Assembly (NCBI GenBank): GCA_900762325.1
Contig: CAAFGG010000052.1
Coordinates: 62,001-126,000, forward strand
DNA length: 64,000 nucleotides
Direction: 5' to 3'
From: an uncultured Collinsella sp.
GTDB taxonomy: Bacteria > Actinomycetota > Coriobacteriia > Coriobacteriales > Coriobacteriaceae
Part shown: piece by piece, positions 8,601-16,432 of the stretch
Layout: every line of letters begins with the position of its first letter
Position numbering within the stretch: the first letter of the stretch is position 1
Made by a program: the position numbers and the translations under genes
Notes under the pieces: generated by a model
What the model was told of the DNA's origin: nothing
Databases searched by the model: none
The model's input: the letters and a program-made list of their open reading frames with translations, nothing else

Positions 8601-10478
8601 CCCGAGCTTATCTCGAGCTTTGGCTTTGCGGTCTTTACCGAGGATTCGCTCGCGCATCTGGTGAAGCCCGAGCGTCCCATCCGCGTCGTCGACCAGTGGA
8701 TGTACCACAGCCGCCTGTACGCCGTCGCCCGTTTTGTGACGATGCGCAACGACCTGGACCTGATCCAGCTTAACTCTTTCGGCTGCGGTCTGGACGCTCT
8801 GACCACCGACCAGGTGCAGGAAATTCTTGAGGCCAGCGGTAAGATCTATACCGTGCTCAAGATCGACGAGGTGTCCAACCTGGGCGCCGCGCGCATCCGC
8901 ATCCGCTCGCTCATGGCAGCGCTCAAGGACCAGGAGGCCGAGCGCCTGGCAGAGGCCACGGCTGCGGGCGAGGCCTACGAGCAGGGCGATGCTGCGCCGG
9001 TGGCTCCCTCCACGGACGCTCCCGCGTTCGCGAGCCGCAAGTACACGTTCGAGGCGCAGCGTGAGAGCGCCTCGACCGCGTGGCCCAAGGTGCCCTTTAC
9101 CGAGCAGATGCGCGACGAGGGCTATACCATCCTGTGCCCGCAGATGGCGCCGATCCACTTTGACCTGGTCAAAGAGGTGTTCCGCGGTGCCGGCTATAAC
9201 TTGGAGCTGCTGCCCTCAACCGATCACGACGCCGTCGAGGCCGGCCTGCGCTATGTGAACAATGACATTTGCTACCCGTCGATTCTGGTGACGGGCCAGA
9301 TTATGGAGGCCATCGAGAGCGGTCGATACGACCTGTCCAAGACGGCCGTGGTTATCAGCCAGACCGGCGGCGGCTGCCGCGCCACCAACTACATCGCGCT
9401 CATCCGCAAGGCCCTGCGCGAGAGCGGCCACCCCGAGATTCCCGTGATCTCGCTTTCGGCAGTGGCGCTCGGCGAGGACAACCCCGGCTTTAAGGTTACG
9501 CCGGCGCTGCTTAAGCAGGCCGTGTATGCGGTGCTCTTTGGCGACGTGATGATGCAGATGCTCTACCGCTGCCGCCCGTACGAGGCCACGCCCGGTGCCG
9601 CCAACGCGCTCTACGAGGAGTACATGGCGCGCGCCCGCAAGCTGGCGCCCAAGTTCAACCGCCACAACTACACCAAGCTTGCGCGTGAGGCCATCCGCGC
9701 GTTCGACACCATGCCGCTCGTGGGCGAGGGCACCAAGCCGCGCGTGGGCGTGGTCGGCGAGATTCTGGTCAAGTTCCACCCGACGGCGAATAACCACGTG
9801 GTCGATGTCATCGAGCGTGAGGGCTGCGAGGCCGTGGTGCCGGGCCTGCTCGACTTCTTCCTGTACTCCATGAGCAACGCCGAGCTGCAGAAAGACGAGC
9901 TGGGAAGCTCCGCCACGGCGCGCGCTGGCATGCAGGCGCTCATTAAGCTGGTGGACTGGATGCGCACGCCGGTGGAGGAGCTGCTCGAGAAGTCCAAGCG
10001 TTTCGAGGCGCCCGAGCGCATCGGCACCATGGCCGATAAGGCACGCACGGTGCTTTCGGTGTGCAACAACATGGGCGAGGGCTGGCTGCTCACGGCCGAG
10101 ATGCTCGATCTGATTGACCATGGCGCGCCCAACATCATCTGCACGCAGCCCTTCGCGTGTCTGCCCAACCACGTGGTGGGCAAGGCCGTAATCAAGGAGC
10201 TGCGCCGTCAGCACCCCGAGAGCAATATCGTCGCGGTGGACTACGACCCGGGTGCGTCCGAGGTCAACCAGCTCAACCGTATTAAGCTCATGATCAGCGT
10301 GGCGAAGGAGAACATGCGCGCCGGTAAGGGCTTTAAGCTCGAGAAGGTGGCGCCGCTCGCGATGGACGAGGTCACCGGCCAGATGCGTGCCCACGATGGC
10401 TGCGTGAGCTGCGGCTCGGTCGACGAGAGTGCCGTGGCGTCGGTCGCTGAGCGCCTGGGACGCGGCATTAAGAAGTAA
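5697..10478 (+). CDS. Giant acyl-CoA dehydratase activase (two BcrA/BadF ATPase domains plus DUF2229)
   Basis: A 1593-residue protein. After an Ala-rich leader (1-75) come two ASKHA ATPase domains of the HgdC/BcrA/BadF type, each starting with a phosphate loop (GIDVGSTTVK at 88; GIDAGSTTMK near 403). Each carries the Cys pair that in HgdC holds a [4Fe-4S] cluster at the dimer interface (TCAGGTG with SRCGVF; ACSSGCGSF with SRCTVF). A Cys-rich knot (CGRCSNNC, near 685), a DUF2229 region and an HgdB-like C-terminal half follow. HgdC-type activases inject an electron into 2-hydroxyacyl-CoA dehydratases using ATP. Fused proteins like this are widespread in anaerobes, but their partner is undefined. 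No dehydratase subunit gene is adjacent. Confidence 0.88.
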   Translation: MSKLVEGIKDRMVAAAREAAPAVVDAAQKAATAAAEKVAEAVADAKNAAGETSVASEPATAAEPVAAAHAPEGAIFNPEAARGNLHLGIDVGSTTVKLAVLNDDNQIVYAKYQRHHTDVRACARDLFEGATTVLPAAQMTCAITGSGGLLLSQWLDLEFVQEVIASKRAVETLIPATDVAIELGGEDAKIIYFDNGIEQRMNGTCAGGTGAFIDQMATLLHTDASGLNELAANATTIYPIASRCGVFAKTDVQPLLNEGARPEDVAASIFQAVVTQTISGLACGRPIRGNVAFLGGPLQYLSELRHRFYLTLNLDEEHRIVPQNAHLFVASGAAMAHESNKLSTFPQLIEAIDALGDTQGAEVERLDPLFATDEDFAEFKTRHDTEVVPKGKLEGYTGRVFIGIDAGSTTMKAALVGEDGQLLHTWYGNNNGDILGTAKVIMADFYNHIPAGCTIGHVTTTGYGEALLIEALKADSGEIETVAHLRGAKAFLPGVEFILDIGGQDMKCLRVKDGVIEHIMLNEACSSGCGSFIESFAVSMNMDVRAFANAAIHAKAPVDLGSRCTVFMNSRVKQAQKEGATVGDIAAGLSYSVIKNALFKVIKLRDPKEIGSQVIVQGGTFMSDATLRAFERLTGVHAVRPDIAGCMGAYGAALLARDRAGADGTSTILSAEDIAHLTVTQKHVRCGRCSNNCQLTVNDFGGGRRFITGNRCEKGAGHKKQKTEAPNLFKKKNDLLFNREVLSPDEAPRGTVGIPRALNMYENYPFWHAFFTRLGFSVQLSDQSSKKTYQAGIESMPSESVCYPAKMSHGHVMNLIDRDVDFIWMPCVRWERKEDPTAGNCYNCPIVMSYPTALALNIDEIREQNIEFLYPFVPYHDKTELKRRLYQVLAVDRVADAEAGRGRVRGPKITRSEVDAAVNAAFEADARFHEDIQTMGEEALKWVEDHGGHGIVLAGRPYHNDPEINHALPELISSFGFAVFTEDSLAHLVKPERPIRVVDQWMYHSRLYAVARFVTMRNDLDLIQLNSFGCGLDALTTDQVQEILEASGKIYTVLKIDEVSNLGAARIRIRSLMAALKDQEAERLAEATAAGEAYEQGDAAPVAPSTDAPAFASRKYTFEAQRESASTAWPKVPFTEQMRDEGYTILCPQMAPIHFDLVKEVFRGAGYNLELLPSTDHDAVEAGLRYVNNDICYPSILVTGQIMEAIESGRYDLSKTAVVISQTGGGCRATNYIALIRKALRESGHPEIPVISLSAVALGEDNPGFKVTPALLKQAVYAVLFGDVMMQMLYRCRPYEATPGAANALYEEYMARARKLAPKFNRHNYTKLAREAIRAFDTMPLVGEGTKPRVGVVGEILVKFHPTANNHVVDVIEREGCEAVVPGLLDFFLYSMSNAELQKDELGSSATARAGMQALIKLVDWMRTPVEELLEKSKRFEAPERIGTMADKARTVLSVCNNMGEGWLLTAEMLDLIDHGAPNIICTQPFACLPNHVVGKAVIKELRRQHPESNIVAVDYDPGASEVNQLNRIKLMISVAKENMRAGKGFKLEKVAPLAMDEVTGQMRAHDGCVSCGSVDESAVASVAERLGRGIKK

Positions 10479-10504
10479 CTGGCCTGCTTTGGGCTAGATA
10501 TGAG

Positions 10505-10545
10505 GCAAAACGGGTGGCAGCCGTACCGGCTGCCACCCGTTTTGC
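10505..10545. terminator. Strong bidirectional-looking terminator
   Basis: Perfect 19-bp stem with a 3-nt loop (tac). The outer pairs are gcaaaa / ttttgc, so a U-rich 3' arm is produced in either direction. It follows the activase stop by 26 bp. Confidence 0.85.
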
Positions 10546-10595
10546 TGGACATATGTTGCGTAAACGCCCCAGCTATCACCCCTTGCGAACTTAGA

Positions 10596-10726
10596 TTTCG
10601 GAAGTATGCGGCAAAATCTGAATAGGCCGAGCACACCGGATATGTCCAAGCTCTGTACCTGCGGCTTTATTGGCGGAAAACCGGGGTGTGCTCGAGAGTT
10701 TCAAAATTTGCCGCATACTTCCGAAA
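10596..10726. repeat. Long imperfect inverted repeat (131 bp)
   Basis: Outer arms 10596-10615 and 10707-10726 are a perfect 20-bp inverted repeat (left arm tttcggaagtatgcggcaaa). Inner arms 10629-10637 and 10685-10693 (gagcacacc / ggtgtgctc) also pair, at an identical 13-nt offset on both sides. The loop is about 47 nt. No open frame of note lies within. The 417-bp gap 10479-10895 holds only this, the terminator at 10505 and the upstream region of the next gene. Confidence 0.8.
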
Positions 10727-10895
10727 ACGGCGTCTCGGTGGCACAAAAAATCGCCCTCGGAACCCTGAGATAATGAACAGATGTAGCCGTTCGCCGCAAA
10801 TTACCGTCCGTTTATAGAACCCACCCCCAGCGTGCAGTCCCCTTACGGTTGAATAAATACACATCTATGGAATTACGTAAGAGAGGACTGTTCCT

Positions 10896-11855
10896 ATGAG
10901 CTACAAGACCGTTTGTGTTGCCGGCGGTGGCGTGTTGGGAAGTCAGATTGCCTTTCAGGCTGCCTACTGCGGCTTTGATGTAACGATTTGGCTGCGCAGC
11001 GAGGGCAGCATCGGCCGTACCCAGCCCAAGATCGATCATGTGCGCGAGGAGTACATCGCTGCTATCGAGGGCATGGCGGATGGCACGGGCGAGTGGTGCG
11101 CCGGTATCGCCGATAGCGACCAGCCTTTCGACAAGGAGACGGCACTCGCCGCCGTCGAGCGTGCCTACTCTACGCTCAAGCTGGAGTTAGATTTTGCCAA
11201 GGCCGTGGCCGATGCCGACCTGGTCATCGAGTCTATGGCCGAGGACACCCAGGCAAAAATCGAATTCTACAAGAAGCTCGCCCCGGTCCTCCCGCAAAAG
11301 ACCGTTGTCGTGACGAACTCCTCTACGCTGCTGCCGAGCACCTTTGCCAAGTACACTGGTCGCCCCGAGAAGTACCTGTCGCTGCACTTTGCCAACTCCA
11401 TCTGGAAGAACAACATGACCGAGGTCATGGCCCAGGACCAGACCGACAAGCGCTACTTCGACGAGCTCGTCGACTTTGCCAACGACATCCGCATGCTGGC
11501 ACTTCCCGTCAACAAGGAAAAGAACGGCTACCTGCTCAACTCCATGTTGGTGCCGTGGCTGCTTTCGGGCCTTGACCTGTATGTCTCGGGCGTCAGCGAC
11601 CCCAAGAGCATCGACCTCGCGTGGACGCGCGGCACCGGCGCTCCCAAGGGCCCGTTCCGCGTATTCGACACGGTGGGCATCCAGACGGCCTACAACATCG
11701 TCATGCAGTATCAGAAGGTCCCGGGCCTGGTGAGCCCGCTGCTCAAAAAGATGATGATGCCCTACAACTTTAAGGCCATGGCATCCGTCCTCAAGAAAAT
11801 GCTCGACGAAGGTAAGCTGGGCGAAAGCTCGGGCGAGGGCTTCTTCAAGTACTAA
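10896..11855 (+). CDS. 3-hydroxyacyl-CoA dehydrogenase family protein
   Basis: A 319-residue NAD-dependent dehydrogenase of the HAD/HbdH type. The Rossmann motif GGGVLGSQIAFQAA starts at residue 10, and the N-terminal domain continues to about 190 with the family strand VVVTNSSTLLPSTFA. The C-terminal helical dimerisation domain follows (YLLNSMLVPWLLSG, with DLAWTRGTGAPKGPFRVFDTVG). It oxidises or reduces 3-hydroxyacyl-CoA in fatty-acid oxidation or butyrate-type fermentation. Start ATG follows agagagg by about ten bases. It stands alone; a link to the CoA-dehydratase activase upstream is plausible but not shown. Exact chain length preference unknown. Confidence 0.88.
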   Translation: MSYKTVCVAGGGVLGSQIAFQAAYCGFDVTIWLRSEGSIGRTQPKIDHVREEYIAAIEGMADGTGEWCAGIADSDQPFDKETALAAVERAYSTLKLELDFAKAVADADLVIESMAEDTQAKIEFYKKLAPVLPQKTVVVTNSSTLLPSTFAKYTGRPEKYLSLHFANSIWKNNMTEVMAQDQTDKRYFDELVDFANDIRMLALPVNKEKNGYLLNSMLVPWLLSGLDLYVSGVSDPKSIDLAWTRGTGAPKGPFRVFDTVGIQTAYNIVMQYQKVPGLVSPLLKKMMMPYNFKAMASVLKKMLDEGKLGESSGEGFFKY

Positions 11856-11894
11856 AAAATGACCTCTCGGGGACGGAGGAAAACGGATCATTTT
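11856..11894. repeat. GGGGACGG-core hairpin after stop codon
   Basis: Arms aaaatga / tcatttt start immediately after the TAA of the dehydrogenase gene and enclose a core with GGGGACGGAGG. Same design as the other GGGGAC hairpins in the window. Confidence 0.5.
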
Positions 11895-11910
11895 CGGCCG
11901 CCAACAGTGA

Positions 11911-12414
11911 GAAGATGGACCCAGAAATAGAAAGGAGTGGCAATGGGCCGGCTCGGGCTTTGAGGACAAGCTGCTGCAAGCCCAAGGCGATTTTTCGCTC
12001 AACGCGGGCCAGCACAGTGTGACGTATCTGCCGAGTTCTGACACGGCAACGACCGGTCGCTACCAGGTGCTGCTGTACGACAACAACTTTGGCGCGGCCG
12101 AGAGCTACCCCAAGTTCGACTGGGGCCAGCTGGGCGCCGCGGTGGTGACCGACTACAACAAGGGCACGCATTCGTTTGGGCGCATCTTTACAGTGGACGA
12201 GGCGGCCCGCACCTACGAGCTCGAAGACCAGATCGCGGTGCCGTTCTCGGGCTACGTCAGCAGTGCGCAGCGCGTCGGCGATTCAAATAGCATGCTCGTG
12301 GCATCGGGCCAGGCCAAGACCTTTACCGAGTACGACCGCTACGGACTGCCCATCGCCACCTACGAGATGGAAGCCGAAAAGTACATCTACCGCGTGTACA
12401 AGTACGAGCTGTAG
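11911..12414 (+). pseudogene. Arylsulfotransferase (ASST) 3' remnant
   Basis: The frame ending at 12414 encodes the C terminus of an arylsulfate sulfotransferase-like beta-propeller: YQVLLYDNNFG, YNKGTHSFGRIFTVDEA, and the terminal YEMEAEKYIYRVYKYEL. Upstream it stays open back to a TGA at 11908 and still reads like ASST (GSGFEDKLLQAQGDFSLNAGQ), but there is no ATG or GTG with a ribosome-binding site before the homologous part. The full family protein is about 500-600 residues, so only about 150 remain. Just upstream lies a good Shine-Dalgarno plus ATG (aaaggag, ATG 11943), but in a different frame that stops after six codons. This suggests a large internal deletion joined the old 5' end to the 3' end out of frame. 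Confidence 0.65.
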
Positions 12415-12516
12415 GGCTGTGCTTAGGTTTGACCAATGGAGTATGAAAACACGCCGTTCGCCGATGCCCCCTCCGCGAGTGGCGGCCATATGGTTTGATG
12501 TCAGAAACATATAGTT

Positions 12517-12536
12517 GTCGCCAGCCTGCTGGCGAC
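12517..12536. repeat. Small perfect hairpin
   Basis: Stem gtcgccag / ctggcgac with a four-base loop, followed by a C-run rather than a U-run. A weaker flanking pairing (gaaacata at 12503 with tatgtttc at 12566) would enclose it. It lies in the 193-bp gap before the next gene; function unknown. Confidence 0.45.
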
Positions 12537-12607
12537 GTCCCCCCCCTGATATCGGAGGTTCCGGGTATGTTTCGCGCTCCGTTAAACAACTATCGGTTGG
12601 GCTAACT

Positions 12608-13057
12608 ATGGGTCGCAGTGCTATTTCGATAGCCCTTGCAGTGGTCTGCCTGGCTGTGCTCCTGGGCGCTACAGGGCTGTTTGCTATAAGCCGAGAAACG
12701 TCCTATATGCAGGAATGCGCTTCCGAAGGGTTTGCCATTGACGGTTACTATCGGGATGACAAAACGAGTCGGGAAACCCTGGCTTTTCTTGAGGAGGACA
12801 ACTGTCGATGGCAGCTGGTCGATCAAGACGGAATCTGCACAGACGGGCAGTTTAAGCGTACGGATGACCCCAACATCCTGATATTAAAGAAGGAAAACGG
12901 TGAAGAATTCGGTACGGTCCACATGGCGTATATGTCACGCCGACGCGAGCAGGGCCAGCTCTATCTATTTAGAGATAGCAAAGTGGCCCGATTTTATCTG
13001 GTGAGCACCGAACCTGCGTTTACGGTGGAGTCTGGCGATGTCGATCCGGACAGTTGA
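12608..13057 (+). CDS. Small membrane-anchored or secreted hypothetical protein
   Basis: A 149-residue protein I do not recognise. Residues 5-26 form one hydrophobic helix (AISIALAVVCLAVLLGATGLF), either an uncleaved anchor or a signal peptide; there is no lipobox Cys. The remaining 120 residues are polar and outside the membrane by prediction, with two Cys (ECASEGF, DNCRW) and a lone DGIC, so a disulfide is possible. ATG 12608 places the helix at the N terminus; the frame is open further upstream but without homologous character. It converges on the DUF389 gene with a shared hairpin between them. Confidence 0.6.
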   Translation: MGRSAISIALAVVCLAVLLGATGLFAISRETSYMQECASEGFAIDGYYRDDKTSRETLAFLEEDNCRWQLVDQDGICTDGQFKRTDDPNILILKKENGEEFGTVHMAYMSRRREQGQLYLFRDSKVARFYLVSTEPAFTVESGDVDPDS

Positions 13058-13077
13058 TTCACGGCAATAAAACAGCG

Positions 13078-13107
13078 AGCGGGGTGCGGGTTGAACTGCA
13101 CCCCGCT
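13078..13107. terminator. Hairpin between convergent genes
   Basis: 10-bp perfect stem (agcggggtgc / gcaccccgct), 10-nt loop. Poor U-tract on the + side (atttg); an A-rich stretch upstream gives a U-rich tail on the - side. It probably serves the convergent pair. Confidence 0.55.
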
Positions 13108-13181
13108 ATTTGCTCGTGTCCGTATCGCGTCTGCGCCTCGTCGTAGCTTGCTTCCGTACGAGCATTCATCCCGCGCCGGCA

Positions 13182-14327
13182 TTACTTCACATCGAATTCC
13201 ACGCGATCGAGTTCGGGCACGTTGAGGTCGATGAGCTTGCGAGCGACGTGGCGGTCGTGTGCCCCGAGCGCCTCGCTTGTCGTCACATGGGCGACAATCT
13301 CGCGCTCGACGATGCCCTCCTCCTCGCCTTCGGTAGTCGAGGTCTCGACGGCGACGGTGTAGTCCTTAAAGCCTGGCAGCACCGCCGCAAGCTCGCGCGT
13401 GGTCTCGGTGACGCCGTAGCCGTCCTGCACGCCGGCCTGCGCCGAGCCAATGGAACCCGCGGTCATAACGATGCAGGGGATGGCAAAGATCGCCGTGCCC
13501 ACGATGATGCGGCGCCGCACCTTGCGCGATAGCTCGTCGACCTCGGCATTTTCCTCAGCAGTTACAATGCCGTCGCCGTTCAGGTCGCGCTTGAGCGGCA
13601 CGCGCAAAAGAAGCAGCACGGCCTCGGCGGCCAGTGCGATAAAGACCACGTTGATGCCAAACTCGTAAAGCGCCGAGAGAAACAGCGACCCGCTTGCGAT
13701 GGCGATGCCATAGCCGGCCGCGCACAGGGGCGGCATGAGCGCAGTCGCCACAGCCACGCCGGCGATGAGCGTGGCGGGTTCCTGGTCGCGCGAGTTGCCC
13801 AGGCCACCCGCAAAGCCGCCTGCGAGTGCGACGGCAAGGTCCCACACAGTCGGTGTCGAATTGTCGATGATGGCGGCCGTGGTGGTGCCTAGGGGCGAGA
13901 GCTTAAAGTACAACGTGGACGTGACTAGGCAAAAAGCCATCTGTAGAGCCAAGCCCGCGACGGCCTCAAGGGTAATCTCGCGGTCGAGCGTGGCGATGCC
14001 GTATGCCATGGCAAGGACCGAGCCCATGAGCGGGCAGATGAGCATGGCGCCTACAATGGCGATATCCGAGTCGATATCGAGGCCGATGCTCGCGATCAAC
14101 ATGGCAATGATCAGGATGCATAAGTGCGAGCCAGTCAGCCGCGCCCCGTTTACAAAGCGCTTGCGAATCACGTGATAGGGCGCGCGTCCCTCGCGAATGT
14201 TGAATGCCTGCTTTAGAAAGCGGCTTGCGTTCTCCATGGCCTCGCTGTGAGCGGGGCGGATGCCATGGCGCCGATGATGGCGCTCACGCAGTCGCTTGAG
14301 CTGTTGTTTGTCGAGTTCCATGTCCAC
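13182..14327 (-). CDS. DUF389 integral membrane protein with an EF-hand-like loop
   Basis: A 381-residue DUF389/TIGR00341-type membrane protein of unknown function. A basic cytoplasmic N terminus (residues 1-60) precedes about six hydrophobic helices between 60 and 245, with the family hallmarks GAMLICPLMGSVLAMAYG and GVAVATALMPPLCAAG. The C-terminal soluble tail (about 250-381) starts with DLNGDGIVTAEE, a canonical 12-residue calcium-binding EF-hand loop (D1, N3, D5, G6, V8, E12). A further hydrophobic segment (IIVGTAIFAIPCIVMTAGS) and a mixed alpha/beta tail follow. It is transcribed alone on the - strand. The start gives MDMELDKQQL; a cat at 14325-14327 is the only good initiator. Confidence 0.85.
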   Translation of the reverse strand: MDMELDKQQLKRLRERHHRRHGIRPAHSEAMENASRFLKQAFNIREGRAPYHVIRKRFVNGARLTGSHLCILIIAMLIASIGLDIDSDIAIVGAMLICPLMGSVLAMAYGIATLDREITLEAVAGLALQMAFCLVTSTLYFKLSPLGTTTAAIIDNSTPTVWDLAVALAGGFAGGLGNSRDQEPATLIAGVAVATALMPPLCAAGYGIAIASGSLFLSALYEFGINVVFIALAAEAVLLLLRVPLKRDLNGDGIVTAEENAEVDELSRKVRRRIIVGTAIFAIPCIVMTAGSIGSAQAGVQDGYGVTETTRELAAVLPGFKDYTVAVETSTTEGEEEGIVEREIVAHVTTSEALGAHDRHVARKLIDLNVPELDRVEFDVK

Positions 14328-14472
14328 CTCGTATTGCCGCAGGAACGCGGGTGCGTTCGCAGCATGTACTCTACACCGTGACGGGCGGGGCGGTCATCTT
14401 GACATGGAACTTAGGCCAGCAGGCAAAGGAAGACAGGCCACATGCGAGTGCTGCTGAGGGTTTCGGCAGATA

Positions 14473-14511
14473 CAAAAAAGCGCGGGGCCGGATAGTCACC
14501 GGCCCCGCGCT
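14473..14511 (-). terminator. Intrinsic terminator of the OPT gene
   Basis: On the - strand a perfect 13-bp GC stem (arms at 14499-14511 and 14479-14491) with a 7-nt loop is followed directly by TTTTTTG. It lies 26 bp past the OPT stop codon. Confidence 0.9.
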
Positions 14512-14536
14512 CTGTGCGGTTACGTTGTTGTTGGGT

Positions 14537-16240
14537 TTATCCCAGCAGGCTCAAGCCCACGGAGACAAACGCCAGGATAACGCCGACGATGGACTCGCCG
14601 CCCAGCAGGCCGCTGGCAACGACCAGGCCCTGCTCCTGGAAGGCGGCATCCTTGGCGGCCTTCTCCTCGTCCGAAAGACCGGCCTCGGCGTCGCGGTGAG
14701 CGGCCCACTTGTCGTAGGCGAGCTTAACGCAGGAGCCCAGGAAAGCCGTGAGCGACATATAGAACGGCAGGTACACGCCCAGGCCGATCATCATGGCCGG
14801 AATGCCGAGCCAGTACATGACGATGCCGGCGATAAAGCCGCCTGCGAACCACGGCACGCTCGGGATGCCCGAGACCATGGTGGCGACCACGCTTGCCTGC
14901 GCGGCAACGAAGCTCTTGTCGGGGCCAAAGGCGTCCGGACCATAGGCAGTGACGAGCGCGACCATGACGGCGGCAGCGACCAGGGCGCCCACGATGCCGC
15001 CGATGGCCTGGCCGATCCACTGCGCACGCGGGTTGGTGCCCAGCACGGCGCCGGCCTTAAAGTCGTTCATGACGTCGCCCGCAAGGCCGCACGCCACGGC
15101 CACGATGCCGGCGATGAAGAACAGCTTGACCTGCGCGAGCTGCGCGAAGGCAGCCACGATGAGCATGACGATGAGGCCAAAGATCTCCATGGGGTCGATA
15201 CCCGTCTGGCCGCAGCTCTGCGCGCTCATGATGGTGGTGACAAAGGTGAAAAGCGTGACGATGACGGCCGGGACGGGACCAAGGTCGAGCGCGATGGCAA
15301 CGATTACAGCGATGGCTGCGGTGCCCAGGCCGATGATGCCGGCGTCGAGCTTAAGGGAGCCCGAGATGAGCGACTGCTCGTCGGTGTCGGTGGAGCTGTC
15401 GGCGGCGAGGCCGCGGACGATACCGGCGACCTGCGGCAGGATGTCCTTGAGGACGACGGCGACGCCAAAGCCCATCATAAGACCCATGCCCAGGGACTTG
15501 ACGATGCCCTGCGCAGTCACAACGTCGAACAGACCGGCAGCGGTGCCTCCGACGATGATGCCAAAGTTGCTCAGCAGCGCGCCGGCAAACCAGAACGCGA
15601 CGGGGGCGAAGCCCACCAAAAAGCCGATGGACAGCAACATGGGCGAGTTGTAGATGGCAAAGGTCACGCCGGGGATATTGAGCGTGCACAGCATGCTGGG
15701 CACCACGCCCAGAGCGTCGCGAAGCACGCTGTAGATGCCTGCGATGGCCATGGAGCCAAAGAGCTGCTTGCCGGTCTTGCCACCGGCCTCGGTCGCGCGC
15801 AGGGTCTGAGCTGCGGCGTTGCCAGTGGGGAATTCCAGTGCGGCGTCCACGATAAAGTGACGGTGGATGAGCGCTGTCGCCAGAAGGCCCAAGACGGTGC
15901 CGGCGAGCGCCACGATAAACATATCGAGCCAGCTGATCTGGTCGGCATAGCCCAGCATCCAGGCGCCCGGGATGGTAAACGCCAGACCGCCGGCGACCAT
16001 GGCGCCTGCGGACATGATGGTGTGGGTGACGTTTGCCTCGTTGAGGCTGGCGTTGCCCATGAGCTTCAGGAAGAACAGCGAGATGACGGCAGCAAAAATG
16101 ATCGGCCAGGGGAGGGCGCCCATCTTGAGGGCGGTATAGGCCGAGCTTGCCGTGATGATCACGCAGCCAAGGACGCCGATGACGACGCCGCGCAGCGTGA
16201 GTTGCCCGCGCATCGAAGCGCGGTTCGAGGGATTGCTCAT
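14537..16240 (-). CDS. OPT-family oligopeptide/metal-chelate transporter
   Basis: A 567-residue polytopic membrane protein of the OPT/YSL superfamily, which imports oligopeptides or metal-siderophore complexes with protons. About fourteen hydrophobic segments are visible. The N-terminal pattern fits the bacterial OPT branch (RGVVIGVLGCVIITASSAYTALKMG, NEANVTHTIMSAGAMVAGG), as do the later GNAAAQTLRATEAGGKTGKQL and AQSCGQTGIDPMEIFG stretches. Start: ATG on the - strand preceded by aaaggag. It is monocistronic with a strong terminator. Substrate cannot be decided; the family is secure. Confidence 0.9.
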   Translation of the reverse strand: MSNPSNRASMRGQLTLRGVVIGVLGCVIITASSAYTALKMGALPWPIIFAAVISLFFLKLMGNASLNEANVTHTIMSAGAMVAGGLAFTIPGAWMLGYADQISWLDMFIVALAGTVLGLLATALIHRHFIVDAALEFPTGNAAAQTLRATEAGGKTGKQLFGSMAIAGIYSVLRDALGVVPSMLCTLNIPGVTFAIYNSPMLLSIGFLVGFAPVAFWFAGALLSNFGIIVGGTAAGLFDVVTAQGIVKSLGMGLMMGFGVAVVLKDILPQVAGIVRGLAADSSTDTDEQSLISGSLKLDAGIIGLGTAAIAVIVAIALDLGPVPAVIVTLFTFVTTIMSAQSCGQTGIDPMEIFGLIVMLIVAAFAQLAQVKLFFIAGIVAVACGLAGDVMNDFKAGAVLGTNPRAQWIGQAIGGIVGALVAAAVMVALVTAYGPDAFGPDKSFVAAQASVVATMVSGIPSVPWFAGGFIAGIVMYWLGIPAMMIGLGVYLPFYMSLTAFLGSCVKLAYDKWAAHRDAEAGLSDEEKAAKDAAFQEQGLVVASGLLGGESIVGVILAFVSVGLSLLG

Positions 16241-16432
16241 ATAGAACTCCTTTGCGTATATCCGCTTCCCCCGGGAGCGCCGCTACGGATACGGCGCGGG
16301 AAGTCGGGTTACCAAGGGCCGCCGCGTGAGCTCGCAAACGACCGCGCACCAGTATAGCCGCAAGCTAGTCATTTTGGGATGACTGGTTTAGGTAGGCGAT
16401 ATACTGCTGGGCAGACGAAAGGAGCGCCGACG

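Noticed and set aside
11943..11963. ATG with good Shine-Dalgarno before the ASST remnant
   Set aside because: It opens a frame that stops after six codons and is out of frame with the ASST sequence, so it cannot start the remnant.
14351..16357. 668-codon + strand frame over the OPT transporter
   Set aside because: His/Asp/Gly-rich shadow of the - strand OPT gene, which has clear membrane helices and a matching terminator.
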